This document shows, piece by piece, positions 17,875 through 26,824 of a stretch of DNA of 64,000 nt. The stretch's first letter is position 1. Every line of letters starts with the position of its first letter. This DNA comes from JAHRVQ01 sp029941905 (GTDB lineage: Bacteria; Pseudomonadota; Gammaproteobacteria; Pseudomonadales; Azotimanducaceae): positions 1-64,000 of the forward strand of contig JAPYTQ010000026.1 in assembly GCA_029941905.1 (NCBI GenBank). The letters are read 5' to 3'. The notes beneath the pieces were generated by a model that had not been told where the DNA came from, ran no database searches, and was given only the letters and a program-made list of their open reading frames with translations. Made by a program: the position numbers and the translations under genes.

Positions 17875-17969
17875 AGTACGTCCCTTCTAACAAGCCTTCC
17901 AACACACCCACTCCCACCTTTATTGTCGCGCCCTTATTATCGCGCCTTTTGTCGCAAGCAATGAGGGCA

Positions 17970-19109
17970 TCAATTTGTGATCGCTCTTGGATAACTGCCC
18001 AGCAACTTCACCTCCAGCGAATCACCGTCGATTTCACCCAGGACTTTTCGAATAACTTCATCCTCTTTATGTCCCTCAAAATCAATAAAGAACACATAGG
18101 ACCACATGCCAGTTCTCGATGGTCTTGTTTCAATGGAAGTCAGTGAGACGTTGTATCGATGGAAAGGTTCCAACAACTTGTACAAGGCGCCGGGTTGATT
18201 GTGGGTCGACACCATAATCGAAGTCTTGTCGTTCCCACTTGGACCAATCTCTTCGCGCCCAACGACGATAAAACGCGTGGTGTTGTCGGACTGATCTTCA
18301 ATCTTCTTTGACAAAATCCTCAATCCATAGGTTTCTGCCGCTATTTCTCCTGCGATCGCGGCAGCATCTTTCTCGTTCAGTACTTTCCTCGCAGCCTCTC
18401 CATTGCTGGTTGCCGCGATACGGGGCGTATTGGGAAAGTGACCATCCAGCCATCGTCGACATTGTGCCAGACCCTGCTCGTGAGCATAGATTCGTTGGAT
18501 ATCATTTTCATTGGCGTCTGGTGAAATCATCAGATGATGATGAATGCGTAACTCAACTTCGCCGCAAATTCGCAATGGCGAGTTCAAAAAATTATCCAGT
18601 GTGTGACTAATTACCCCTTCCGTTGAGTTTTCGACCGGCACCACACCGTAGTTGCAATTTTCTGATGCGACTTCCCGAAAGATGTCATCACCGGTCACCA
18701 TAGGTATGCAAAGCGCGGCATGGCCAAACTGTTTCTGGGTCGCGAGTTGAGTAAATGTACCTTCTGGCCCCAGGTAAGCGACCTTGAGCGGTTCTTCGAG
18801 CGCGAGGCAGGCGGACATTATCTGCCGGTAAACTTCGACAACCTTTTCGTTACTCAGGGGTCCGGGATTCTGCCGTGCAATATTTCGCAATACCTGTGCT
18901 TCGCGTTCCGGGCGATAGTAAACGGGGTCTGTATCACCGGCGCTCTGTTGCTTAACTTCTGCCACTTGCAGGGCGCACTTCGCCCGCTCGTTGATGAGTT
19001 TAAGTATCCGGTCGTCCAGGTGGTCTATTCGCTGTCGTAACCCTTTGAGCTGACCATCTACACTGATCTTATCCTGAGAATGATTTTCAGAGCTTTCTTT
19101 GTCAGGCAT
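17970..19109 (-). CDS. pheA: Bifunctional chorismate mutase / prephenate dehydratase (P-protein)
   Basis: 379 aa. An AroQ chorismate mutase domain (about 22-105, LRQRIDHLDDRILKLINERA) is followed by prephenate dehydratase (about 108-285, with DNTTRFIVVG) and a C-terminal ACT domain that binds phenylalanine (NQPGALYKLLEPF, ETRPSR). It makes phenylpyruvate from chorismate and is normally feedback-inhibited by Phe through the ACT domain. Start set at ATG 19109 (MPDKESS), with GGA upstream. In Pseudomonas serC lies between this gene and gyrA; here there is no serC. Confidence 0.95.
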   Translation of the reverse strand: MPDKESSENHSQDKISVDGQLKGLRQRIDHLDDRILKLINERAKCALQVAEVKQQSAGDTDPVYYRPEREAQVLRNIARQNPGPLSNEKVVEVYRQIMSACLALEEPLKVAYLGPEGTFTQLATQKQFGHAALCIPMVTGDDIFREVASENCNYGVVPVENSTEGVISHTLDNFLNSPLRICGEVELRIHHHLMISPDANENDIQRIYAHEQGLAQCRRWLDGHFPNTPRIAATSNGEAARKVLNEKDAAAIAGEIAAETYGLRILSKKIEDQSDNTTRFIVVGREEIGPSGNDKTSIMVSTHNQPGALYKLLEPFHRYNVSLTSIETRPSRTGMWSYVFFIDFEGHKEDEVIRKVLGEIDGDSLEVKLLGSYPRAITN

Positions 19110-19206
19110 TTTGTTTCCAGATCTTTTTTGCACAGATCTCGTTTTTAAGAGACATTGCGTTTATAAAACATTGCAGGTCCGTTTCTTTGGAATCTCTGAG
19201 CACTTA

Positions 19207-21843
19207 TTAATCAGGGCTTCCCTGGTTTTCCGATTCGTCGTCTTCATGCCTGACCACGGCACTGGAATCAGACTGGGGCCCGGACTCCGTTTCAATCTGA
19301 CCTTCCAGCACATCGTCCGGTTCTTCAACCCTGGCAAGACCGACCAGGTGCTCGTCTTCACCCACGTTGATCAACTTAACACCCTGCGTGTTTCGACCTT
19401 GCATGGAAACTTCATCGCCCCGGGTACGGACCAACGTCCCCTGATCGCTGATCAGGATAACTTCATCGCCTTCAAACATCTGAATTGCACCCACAATCGC
19501 GCCGTTTCGATTGCTCAGTTTCATGCCAATCACACCCTGACCGCCACGACCAATAACGCTGTAATCGTCCAAACGACTTCGTTTGCCGTAACCTTTCTCG
19601 CTGGCAATCAGAATCTCACCATCCGGGTCAGGAATAATCAGTGAAATTACTCTTTCAGCGGGCTTTAGTTTAATTCCTCGTACCCCGCGTGCGGTCCTGC
19701 CCATGGCACGTACATTCGATTCCTTAAACCGTATAACCTTTCCACCGCTACCAAACAGCATGACGTCCGACCCCCCATCTGTAATTGCGGCGCCAATGAG
19801 GGTATTGCCTTCTTCAAGTTCAATCGCAATCAGGCCTGTGGACCGTTGCCGGGAAAAATCCATCAATGGCGTTTTCTTTACAGTGCCATTGGTTGTTGCC
19901 ATAAAAACAAACTGCGCCTCAACATACTCATGGACCGGTAACATGGCCGTAATTCGTTCGTTTTCGTCCAGCGGCAGGATGTTAATCATCGGACGACCAC
20001 GAGCGGCTCGACTGGCAACCGGGATCTGGAATACCCGTAGCCAGTACACTTTACCCTGGTTGGTAAAGCAGAGAATGGTGTCATGGGTATTGGCCACCAT
20101 CAGGCGCTCAATAAAATCTTCTTCCTTTACCGCACTTGCGGATCTACCCCTGCCACCCCGACGCTGTGCCTGGTAGTCAACAATAGGTTGGGTCTTGGCA
20201 TAACCGGCGTTAGACAATGTCACCACCATATCCTGTTCGCTGATCAGGTCCTCCGTGGTGAGATCTTCCTGGGTGCCGACAATTTCGGTTAGCCGCTCAT
20301 CACCATATTCGTCCCTGACGGCCGTTAATTCTTCGGTAATAATTTCCATCAATCGTTCAGGCTTCTCCAGAATTTCCAACAACTCGGAGATGGTCTCGAT
20401 GATTTCTTCATATTCTTTGATTAACCGGTCCTGCTCCAATCCGGTCAATCGGTTAAGACGCATTTCCAGGATCGCCTGGGCTTGCTCAGGTGAAAGGTGA
20501 TATTGCCCATCGTCTTTAAACCCATATTGCGCCTCGAGGTCATCGGGCCGGGCTGCATCAGGGCCTGCTTTTTCAAGCATCTTCGCTACATTTTCTGAGC
20601 GCCAGGGAGTTTCAATCAGTCTAACCCGGGCTTCCTGCGCATTGGCGGAACTTTTGATGAGTTCGATAATCGCATCAATATTCGACAAGGCAACTGCGAG
20701 ACCTTCTAACACATGGCCCCTGACCCTGGCACGGCGCAACAAAAATACCGTTCTTCGCGTCACCACCTCACGTCGATGCAACACAAAGGCTTCGAGGATC
20801 TGCTTCAGCGTCAGTATTTTGGGTTCACCATCGACCAATGCCACCATGTTGATACCAAAAACACTCTGCAACTGAGTTTGCGCATAGAGGTTGTTCAGTA
20901 CCACCTCGCCCATCTCACCACGCCGCAATTCGATCACGATACGGGTGTCGGTGGACGATTCATCTCTCAGGTCCGTAATGCCTTCAATTTTTTTATCCTT
21001 GACCAGTTCAGCAATGCGCTCCATGAGTCGGGCACGATTAAGCTGATAAGGAATTTCCTTAATGATGATCGTGTCTCGATTGGTCTTTTCGTCTGTCTCG
21101 ATCTCGCACCGCGCCCGAATCTGAATGCGTCCACGACCGGTCCGATACGCCAGTACGATACCGGCACGTCCGTTAATAATTGCCCCGGTTGGAAAGTCCG
21201 GGCCAGTAACAATCTCCATCAATCCATCGACATCCAATTCCGGATTTTCAATCAATGCAAGGCAGGCATTGACGACTTCGGTCAAATTGTGCGGTGGAAT
21301 ATTTGTTGCCATGCCGACAGCGATGCCACTTGACCCGTTAACCAGTAATGTAGGTACTCGTGAAGGCAAAACCTCCGGCATTTGCAGGGTGCCGTCATAG
21401 TTGTCAACGAAATCAACGGTTTCTTTATCGAGATCCTCCAGCAACTCCTGGGCAATTTTTTCCATGCGGATTTCTGTATACCGCATGGCAGCGGCTCCAT
21501 CGCCATCCATTGACCCAAAATTACCCTGGCCATCTACCAGTGGGTAGCGCATGGAGAAAGACTGGGCCATTCTGACAATCGTATCGTAAGCGGCAGTATC
21601 GCCATGGGGGTGATACTTACCAATGACATCGCCAACGACCCTGGCCGACTTCACATAGGCACGATTGTAGGCATTGTTGAGTTCACTCATCGCAAACAAC
21701 ACACGACGATGCACGGGTTTAAGCCCGTCCCGTACATCCGGCAAGGCACGACCGACGATGACACTCATCGCGTAGTCCAAATAGGACTGCTTAAGTTCGT
21801 CCTCGATATTAACGGTGGTTATATCAGATTCAAAATCAGACAT
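19207..21843 (-). CDS. gyrA: DNA gyrase subunit A
   Basis: 878 aa, full length. N-terminal breakage-reunion domain with catalytic Tyr in AAMRYTEIRM (about 122). The C-terminal beta-pinwheel carries the gyrase-specific GyrA box QRRGGRG. The quinolone-determining region reads GDTAAYD, with Thr at the position of E. coli Ser83, as in wild-type Pseudomonas. An acidic tail ends the protein. Pairs with GyrB to introduce negative supercoils. Confidence 0.98.
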   Translation of the reverse strand: MSDFESDITTVNIEDELKQSYLDYAMSVIVGRALPDVRDGLKPVHRRVLFAMSELNNAYNRAYVKSARVVGDVIGKYHPHGDTAAYDTIVRMAQSFSMRYPLVDGQGNFGSMDGDGAAAMRYTEIRMEKIAQELLEDLDKETVDFVDNYDGTLQMPEVLPSRVPTLLVNGSSGIAVGMATNIPPHNLTEVVNACLALIENPELDVDGLMEIVTGPDFPTGAIINGRAGIVLAYRTGRGRIQIRARCEIETDEKTNRDTIIIKEIPYQLNRARLMERIAELVKDKKIEGITDLRDESSTDTRIVIELRRGEMGEVVLNNLYAQTQLQSVFGINMVALVDGEPKILTLKQILEAFVLHRREVVTRRTVFLLRRARVRGHVLEGLAVALSNIDAIIELIKSSANAQEARVRLIETPWRSENVAKMLEKAGPDAARPDDLEAQYGFKDDGQYHLSPEQAQAILEMRLNRLTGLEQDRLIKEYEEIIETISELLEILEKPERLMEIITEELTAVRDEYGDERLTEIVGTQEDLTTEDLISEQDMVVTLSNAGYAKTQPIVDYQAQRRGGRGRSASAVKEEDFIERLMVANTHDTILCFTNQGKVYWLRVFQIPVASRAARGRPMINILPLDENERITAMLPVHEYVEAQFVFMATTNGTVKKTPLMDFSRQRSTGLIAIELEEGNTLIGAAITDGGSDVMLFGSGGKVIRFKESNVRAMGRTARGVRGIKLKPAERVISLIIPDPDGEILIASEKGYGKRSRLDDYSVIGRGGQGVIGMKLSNRNGAIVGAIQMFEGDEVILISDQGTLVRTRGDEVSMQGRNTQGVKLINVGEDEHLVGLARVEEPDDVLEGQIETESGPQSDSSAVVRHEDDESENQGSPD

Positions 21844-21993
21844 TGATTAGCGGTACTTACAACTAGAGGCTTGAGAAAAGACCCATCAAAGAATCTACAT
21901 TCACTTATATTTAGACATGCCTTTATCACCTAAAAAACACGCCGCACAATCAGGCAATTGTAACATGAGACATGATGTAAACGCGAAATTGGA

Positions 21994-21999
21994 TATAAT
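21994..21999 (+). promoter_or_regulatory. TATAAT -10 box of mtaD
   Basis: A perfect TATAAT ends six bases before the mtaD ATG, so initiation at the usual distance would begin at or next to the start codon. No good -35 match is visible at 17 bp. AGGG directly abuts the ATG and is too close to work as a normal Shine-Dalgarno. Confidence 0.45.
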
Positions 22000-22005
22000 G
22001 CAGGG

Positions 22006-23325
22006 ATGACAGATATCAGCCCCGGTTTTTTAATAAATCCCTCCTGGATAGTACCTGTAATTCCAACAGGGATTGTGCTTACAGATCACTGCATTGTGGT
22101 CCAGGGAGAGAGGATTATCGCCCTGTTGCCGGGAAAAGAAGCCAGGCAACAATACCCAGCCTGGCCTTGCCATGATCTTCCAGGACATATTCTCACCCCA
22201 GGGTTGATTAACACGCACGGGCATGCAGCGATGACGCTGCTACGTGGCTACGCTGATGATCTCGATTTGATGGACTGGCTGAACAATTATATCTGGCCGG
22301 TAGAGGGAGAGTTTGTCGATTACGATTTTGTCTACGATGGCAGCAGTCTCGCCGTGGCTGAAATGATCAGCACGGGCACCACCTGTGCCGCTGACACCTA
22401 CTTTTTTCCGACTGCGGTGGCCAGTGCGTTTACCGACAACAAGTTCCGCGGTCAGGTTTGTATGCCGGTCATCCAGTTCTCCAACGCATGGGCGAACGGT
22501 GAGCAGGAGCATATTCACAAGGGCCTCGCCTTCCACGATGACCACAAGAATAATCATCTGATCAATACCGCATTCGCACCCCATGCACCCTACACAGTCA
22601 CGGACAAGGGCTTTGAGCAAATTGGCGTCTACGCTGATGAATTACAGATACCCATTCATTTGCATCTGCATGAAACCGAAGATGAAGTAAACACGGCGGT
22701 TGGTGAAACTGGCAGGCGACCCATTCAAAGAATGTCGGAACTTGGTCTGCTGTCCCCCGCATTGCAGGCGGTTCATATGACCCAAATGACCAATGAGGAA
22801 ATTGACCTCATCTTTAAAACCGGCGTTCATGTAATCCATTGTCCAGACTCAAACCTCAAACTAGCCAGCGGATTCTGCCCGGTCACTAAACTGATGGCAA
22901 AAGGGGTAAACCTTGGGGTTGGTACAGATGGTGCGGCAAGTAACAACAACCTCGATATGTTGACCGAGATTCGCAGCGGCGCGCTGCTTGCCAAAGGTGT
23001 ATCGGGTTCAGCGTTAAGCGTAACGGCAGAACAGGCATTGGCGATGGGTACCATCAACGGTGCAAGATTGCTGGGGCTCGATCAGGATATCGGTAGCATC
23101 GAAGTTGGAAAACTCGCCGACCTGATCGCGGTCGATCTGTCAGCTCATAATTTTCAACCTGTTCACAACCCGATGTCACAGCTCATTTACTCAGCAACCG
23201 GGCATCAGGTTTCGCAAGTCTGGATCAATGGTGAACACCTTTTAAAAGACAACATACTCACGCAAATAGATCTGACCGGGCTGATGTCCAACGTCAGGCA
23301 ATGGCAGGAAAAATTACACTCGTGA
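22006..23325 (+). CDS. mtaD: 5-methylthioadenosine / S-adenosylhomocysteine deaminase
   Basis: 439 aa amidohydrolase of the TRZ/ATZ group. Metal ligands are visible in NTHGHAAM (HxH), HLHLHETEDEV, and DGAASNNNLDM (Asp). It deaminates methylthioadenosine or SAH in the salvage of methionine and adenine. In Pseudomonas mtaD lies beside gyrA and before ubiG, exactly as here. The start may be leaderless (see the -10 box). The 3' end overlaps ubiG by 25 bp. Confidence 0.9.
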   Translation: MTDISPGFLINPSWIVPVIPTGIVLTDHCIVVQGERIIALLPGKEARQQYPAWPCHDLPGHILTPGLINTHGHAAMTLLRGYADDLDLMDWLNNYIWPVEGEFVDYDFVYDGSSLAVAEMISTGTTCAADTYFFPTAVASAFTDNKFRGQVCMPVIQFSNAWANGEQEHIHKGLAFHDDHKNNHLINTAFAPHAPYTVTDKGFEQIGVYADELQIPIHLHLHETEDEVNTAVGETGRRPIQRMSELGLLSPALQAVHMTQMTNEEIDLIFKTGVHVIHCPDSNLKLASGFCPVTKLMAKGVNLGVGTDGAASNNNLDMLTEIRSGALLAKGVSGSALSVTAEQALAMGTINGARLLGLDQDIGSIEVGKLADLIAVDLSAHNFQPVHNPMSQLIYSATGHQVSQVWINGEHLLKDNILTQIDLTGLMSNVRQWQEKLHS

Positions 23326-24095
23326 ACGAAGCTGACAACCAGGGCAATGTTAATCAGAGCAATGTCGATCAGAACAGGGTCGATCAAAGCACTGTCGCTC
23401 AAAGTAATGTCGATCAAAGCGAGGTCGCCAAATTTGATGACCTTGCCAGAAAATGGTGGGACCTGAACAGTGAATTCAAGCCCCTCCACGATATCAATCC
23501 GCTGCGTATGGACTACATCACATCGAAGGTTCTACTGCAGGGCAAGCGCGTTCTCGATGTGGGTTGCGGCGGCGGTATCCTGTCAGAATCCCTGGCCATT
23601 GCAGGTGCCGATGTCACGGGCATTGATATGGCAGAAAAGCCCTTGCAGGTCGCAAAGCTGCACAGACACGAATCCAATCTGTCCATCAACTATCAGCTAA
23701 CCACGATAGAGGCGCATGCAAGCAGCCACGCCGCACAATACGATATCATCACCTGCCTTGAGATGATGGAACATGTCCCGGACCCGGCTTCCGTTATCGC
23801 TGCCTGCCAGACCTTGCTAAAACCGGATGGACATCTCTTTCTCTCTACCATCAACCGCAGCCCCAAAGCCTACTTGCTGGCTGTTATCGGCGCCGAGTAT
23901 GTTTTAAAGATGCTGCCTCGAGGAACTCATGACTACGAAAAGTTCATCAAGCCTTCAGAGCTCGCACACTGGTTGCGACGGGAAGGTTTCATTCTGCGGG
24001 ATCTATCGGGCATGAGTTATAACCCGCTGACAAAAAAGTATTCACTCTCAAAAGATACTGATGTGAATTACCTGGTTTATGCAAGGTTAGTGTAG
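23301..24095 (+). CDS. ubiG: Ubiquinone biosynthesis O-methyltransferase UbiG
   Basis: 264 aa, SAM-dependent methyltransferase acting twice in ubiquinone synthesis. Motif I is VLDVGCGGGILSES (about 75-88), and KWWDLNSEFKPLHDINPLR and EMMEHVPDP are family signatures. The protein is about 24 residues longer than the E. coli enzyme because the N-terminal NVDxxE(I/V)AKF segment is expanded into five to six pentapeptides (xxVDQ) encoded by a 15-bp repeat. The last two codons and the stop come from the inverted-repeat element inserted at the 3' end. Translation is probably coupled to mtaD. Confidence 0.95.
   Translation: MAGKITLVNEADNQGNVNQSNVDQNRVDQSTVAQSNVDQSEVAKFDDLARKWWDLNSEFKPLHDINPLRMDYITSKVLLQGKRVLDVGCGGGILSESLAIAGADVTGIDMAEKPLQVAKLHRHESNLSINYQLTTIEAHASSHAAQYDIITCLEMMEHVPDPASVIAACQTLLKPDGHLFLSTINRSPKAYLLAVIGAEYVLKMLPRGTHDYEKFIKPSELAHWLRREGFILRDLSGMSYNPLTKKYSLSKDTDVNYLVYARLV
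23343..23430 (+). repeat. 15-bp tandem repeat encoding xxVDQ pentapeptides in UbiG
   Basis: About 5.8 imperfect copies of a 15-bp unit (for example AGCAATGTCGATCAA), in frame, encode SNVDQ-type pentapeptides. Other UbiG proteins have a single NVD...EIAKF here, so this is a local expansion of a native segment. Confidence 0.85.
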
Positions 24096-24353
24096 TGTCC
24101 TGTATAGATGGCACTTTAAGTGGCCCTCAAATTTGTCACAGCAAGGCGTGTTTCGCAGGCAATGTAGGTACCTTGTCAAGAAATACAACGCGGCTGTGGC
24201 GAATTTGAGGGCCACCCTTCGGGCAAGCCGCTAAATGGCCAGCTGCGTTGTTGCACTTGCTCGACTTATGCCCAATAGGTCTTCGCAAGTGCGCCTACCA
24301 TCTGACCATTTAGCGACTTGCTTAAAGTGCCATCTATACAGGACACTACACTA
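24088..24353. mobile_element. 266-bp inverted-repeat element (MITE-like) at the 3' end of ubiG
   Basis: Terminal inverted repeats of 33 bp are perfect (24088-24120 and 24321-24353; outer bases TAGTGTAGTGTCCTG). Inside are two further long hairpins: GTGGCCCTCAAATT near 24120 pairs with AATTTGAGGGCCAC near 24205, and GCCGCTAAATGG near 24228 pairs with CCATTTAGCGAC near 24306. A smaller hairpin (GCACTTGC / GCAAGTGC) lies inside the second. No open reading frame of size is present. No clear target duplication is seen. It supplies the ubiG stop codon and occupies the place of mupP in known Pseudomonas synteny. Confidence 0.8.
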
Positions 24354-24362
24354 GGACAACCA

Positions 24363-25121
24363 ATGAGCTACCATCCCCAGCCCCGGTTTCTTGACAATAA
24401 GACCATCCTCGTCACGGGTGCAGGAGATGGCATTGGCAAAACTGCAGCCATCGAATACGCCAGATTCGGCGCCACCGTTGTATTGTTAGGCCGGACAGTG
24501 AGCAAACTGGAACAGGTCTATGACGAAATCAAGGCATTGAATCTCGCCGAACCTGGCATTGCACCAATGGACCTGGCCACAGCGAGCATGGATGATATGC
24601 AGGAACTGGCGAATGTAATTCTTGATAATTACGGCAAACTCGATGGGCTTGTGCACAACGCCGCCATTCTGGGTGACCGTGTGCCGTTCGAACACTATGA
24701 CATGAATACCTGGTTGAGAGTTATGCAGATTAATTTTAATGCTGCATGTCTTTTGACCCGAATCCTGTTACCAGCAATCCAGCAAGCACCTGAGGCGACA
24801 GTTATTTTCACCAGCACCGGTGTCGGGAAAATTCCCCGGGCGTATTGGGGAGCTTATTCAGTATCTAAATATGCGCTTGAGGGTTTCGCCATGTTGTTAG
24901 CTGACGAACTTGAGAACACATCAAAAATAAGCGTAAACATCCTGAACCCCGGTGCCACCCGAACTGATATGCGACGGGCCGCCTACCCTAACGAGAACCC
25001 CGCAGAATTGAAATCTGCAGAAGAGTTAATGCCGCTGTACCTGTATCTGATGAGCCAGGACAGCCAGGAAAATGGTGAAACATTCACCATGGACTGGTTT
25101 CGTACGGGAACCTCAAATTGA
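24363..25121 (+). CDS. yciK: YciK-family short-chain oxidoreductase
   Basis: 252 aa SDR protein. TGAGDGIGKTAA (cofactor-binding), HNAAILGD (NAAx) and YSVSKYALEG (catalytic YxxxK) are present, with Ser in FTSTGVG. Physiological substrate is not known for this family. Start set at ATG 24363, which follows the inverted-repeat element directly and has AGGAC upstream. A 15-residue upstream extension would be encoded by the element. In Pseudomonas the order is ubiG-mupP-yciK; mupP is absent here. Convergent with rluB at 1 bp distance. Confidence 0.88.
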   Translation: MSYHPQPRFLDNKTILVTGAGDGIGKTAAIEYARFGATVVLLGRTVSKLEQVYDEIKALNLAEPGIAPMDLATASMDDMQELANVILDNYGKLDGLVHNAAILGDRVPFEHYDMNTWLRVMQINFNAACLLTRILLPAIQQAPEATVIFTSTGVGKIPRAYWGAYSVSKYALEGFAMLLADELENTSKISVNILNPGATRTDMRRAAYPNENPAELKSAEELMPLYLYLMSQDSQENGETFTMDWFRTGTSN

Positions 25122-25122
25122 T

Positions 25123-25932
25123 TTAACGGGATCGCCTTCTTGATTGATGTCCTCGAGATGCAGGGTCTCTTGAAGCAAGACGGCTTAAACCTGCCATTTC
25201 GTACAGCGCCCGGATGTCTTTTGCTTTTAGGTCTGTAAACCGGCCCGCTTTAACCGACGATGGAACAAAGAAGCTGCCATAACGAACCCTTTTCAGTCGA
25301 CTCACCGTCAAACCCTGGGATTCCCACAGGCGTCTCACTTCCCGATTGCGACCTTCCATAATCACCACATAAAACCACTGGTTGGCGCTACCGGACTCGT
25401 CTTCGTCCTGATTTTCTCCTCGCCCCCTTTGTATGTCCGTGAACCGAGCGACGCCATCTTCCAGGAACACACCTTGCAGCATATTCTGGCGTTGTTCCTT
25501 GCTGACGTCCCCAAGGACTCGAACGGCATACTCACGCTCAATATTCGTCGATGGATGCATCAGTTTGTTGGCCAGTTCGCCATCGGTTGTGAACAACAAT
25601 AAACCACTGGTTGAAAAATCCAGACGACCGATAGAAATCCAGCGCTGCTTCTTCAGTTTAGGCAGGCGATCAAATACGGACTTCCTGCCTTCGGGGTCAT
25701 TGCGAGAACAAATTTCATTACTGGGTTTGTTGTAGAGCAGGTATCGATGTGAAACTCTCGTCTGTTTGATGGGTTTCCCATCAAGGAAGATTCTGTCTTC
25801 TAATTCGACCCGATCACCAAGTTTGGCAGTTTTACCATTGACGTTCACGCGCCCGGCTTCAATCCATTTTTCCAGACCACGTCGACTACCCAACCCAAGA
25901 TTGGCCAGAACTTTCTGCAGTTTCTCAGACAT
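25123..25932 (-). CDS. rluB: 23S rRNA pseudouridine(2605) synthase
   Basis: 269 aa RsuA-family enzyme. An N-terminal S4 RNA-binding domain (MSEKLQKVLANLGLGSRRG) leads to the catalytic domain with GRLDFSTSGLLLFT (catalytic Asp) and MEGRNREVRRLW. The basic tail (last 20 residues) is typical. Start ATG lies inside the end of scpB (8-bp overlap). The block trpS-scpA-scpB-rluB shows tight overlaps and looks like one operon. Confidence 0.93.
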   Translation of the reverse strand: MSEKLQKVLANLGLGSRRGLEKWIEAGRVNVNGKTAKLGDRVELEDRIFLDGKPIKQTRVSHRYLLYNKPSNEICSRNDPEGRKSVFDRLPKLKKQRWISIGRLDFSTSGLLLFTTDGELANKLMHPSTNIEREYAVRVLGDVSKEQRQNMLQGVFLEDGVARFTDIQRGRGENQDEDESGSANQWFYVVIMEGRNREVRRLWESQGLTVSRLKRVRYGSFFVPSSVKAGRFTDLKAKDIRALYEMAGLSRLASRDPASRGHQSRRRSR

Positions 25933-26812
25933 CAGGGCTTATCGGGTCATCAGGGGTGGTCAGCTTCTCATCCGCGCCACCCGTTTCGTCCACTGCAGCC
26001 TGATGCGTCGGGGTGGCAGCTGCAATATCCGGTACCTTAATGCTGTTCGACTCCTCCGTAGAACTTTCATCATCCTGTTCGAGAGCCTCATCGTCGATCT
26101 CGCCAGATTCCTCCACCTTGAACAGATTCTTGATATTTTGCTGAATCGTGTTCACCCGGTCTGTGACTTCCTGCAGCGTTGCATCGTCCGCTTCGGTTTG
26201 GTCATGTTCATCGTCACTGACAAGATCGAGGGTCCGGGGCTGGATAAGATCCTCCGCGCCCAGATCAAGTTCTTCATTCATCTTGTCGAGATCTTTGATT
26301 TCAGACAAGGTGGGTAGTTCGTCCAGGCTCGACAGGTCGAAATAGTCCAGAAAAGTTCTCGTCGTGGCATAGATCGCCGGGCGACCCGGTACATCACGGT
26401 GACCAACGATTCGGATCCACTCGCGCTCCAGCAAACTACGCATAATATTGGTGCTGACAGAAACACCGCGGATTTCCTCAATATCGCCCCGGGTGATAGG
26501 TTGCTTATAGGCGATCAATGCCAGGGTTTCCAGAAATGCACGGGTGTACCTTGGTGGCTTTTCCTGCCATAGCCGGTCAACCCAACTGCCGAATTCACTG
26601 CGAACCTGAAATCGATATCCGCTGGCGACCTTTTTGAGTTCGAATCCCCTGCCATCACAATCATCACTAATCTGGGCAAGCACCTCCTTCACATCGGCGC
26701 GGCTCGGTTGTTCACCATCGAATAACTGAATCAGTATATCAATACTCAAGGGCTTATCTGCTGCAAGGATCGCGCCTTCAAGAATTTGTTTTAATGCTGG
26801 TATTTCACTCAT
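25925..26812 (-). CDS. scpB: Segregation and condensation protein ScpB
   Basis: 295 aa. Two winged-helix domains (about 10-165: CDGRGFELKKVASGYRFQ, LALIAYKQPITRGDIEEIRGV, GHRDVPGRPAIYATT) match ScpB, the accessory subunit of the SMC-ScpAB condensin. The C-terminal 110 residues form an acidic, low-complexity tail rich in Asp and Glu, longer than in many homologues. Start chosen at MSEIPAL; a TTG three codons earlier is possible. Lies 12 bp after scpA. Confidence 0.92.
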   Translation of the reverse strand: MSEIPALKQILEGAILAADKPLSIDILIQLFDGEQPSRADVKEVLAQISDDCDGRGFELKKVASGYRFQVRSEFGSWVDRLWQEKPPRYTRAFLETLALIAYKQPITRGDIEEIRGVSVSTNIMRSLLEREWIRIVGHRDVPGRPAIYATTRTFLDYFDLSSLDELPTLSEIKDLDKMNEELDLGAEDLIQPRTLDLVSDDEHDQTEADDATLQEVTDRVNTIQQNIKNLFKVEESGEIDDEALEQDDESSTEESNSIKVPDIAAATPTHQAAVDETGGADEKLTTPDDPISPDV

Positions 26813-26824
26813 GGATAACAATCT

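Noticed and set aside
24088..24353. Integron attC site or riboswitch
   Set aside because: No GTTRRRY-type core or integrase nearby, and the perfect 33-bp ends with hairpins fit an inverted-repeat element better.
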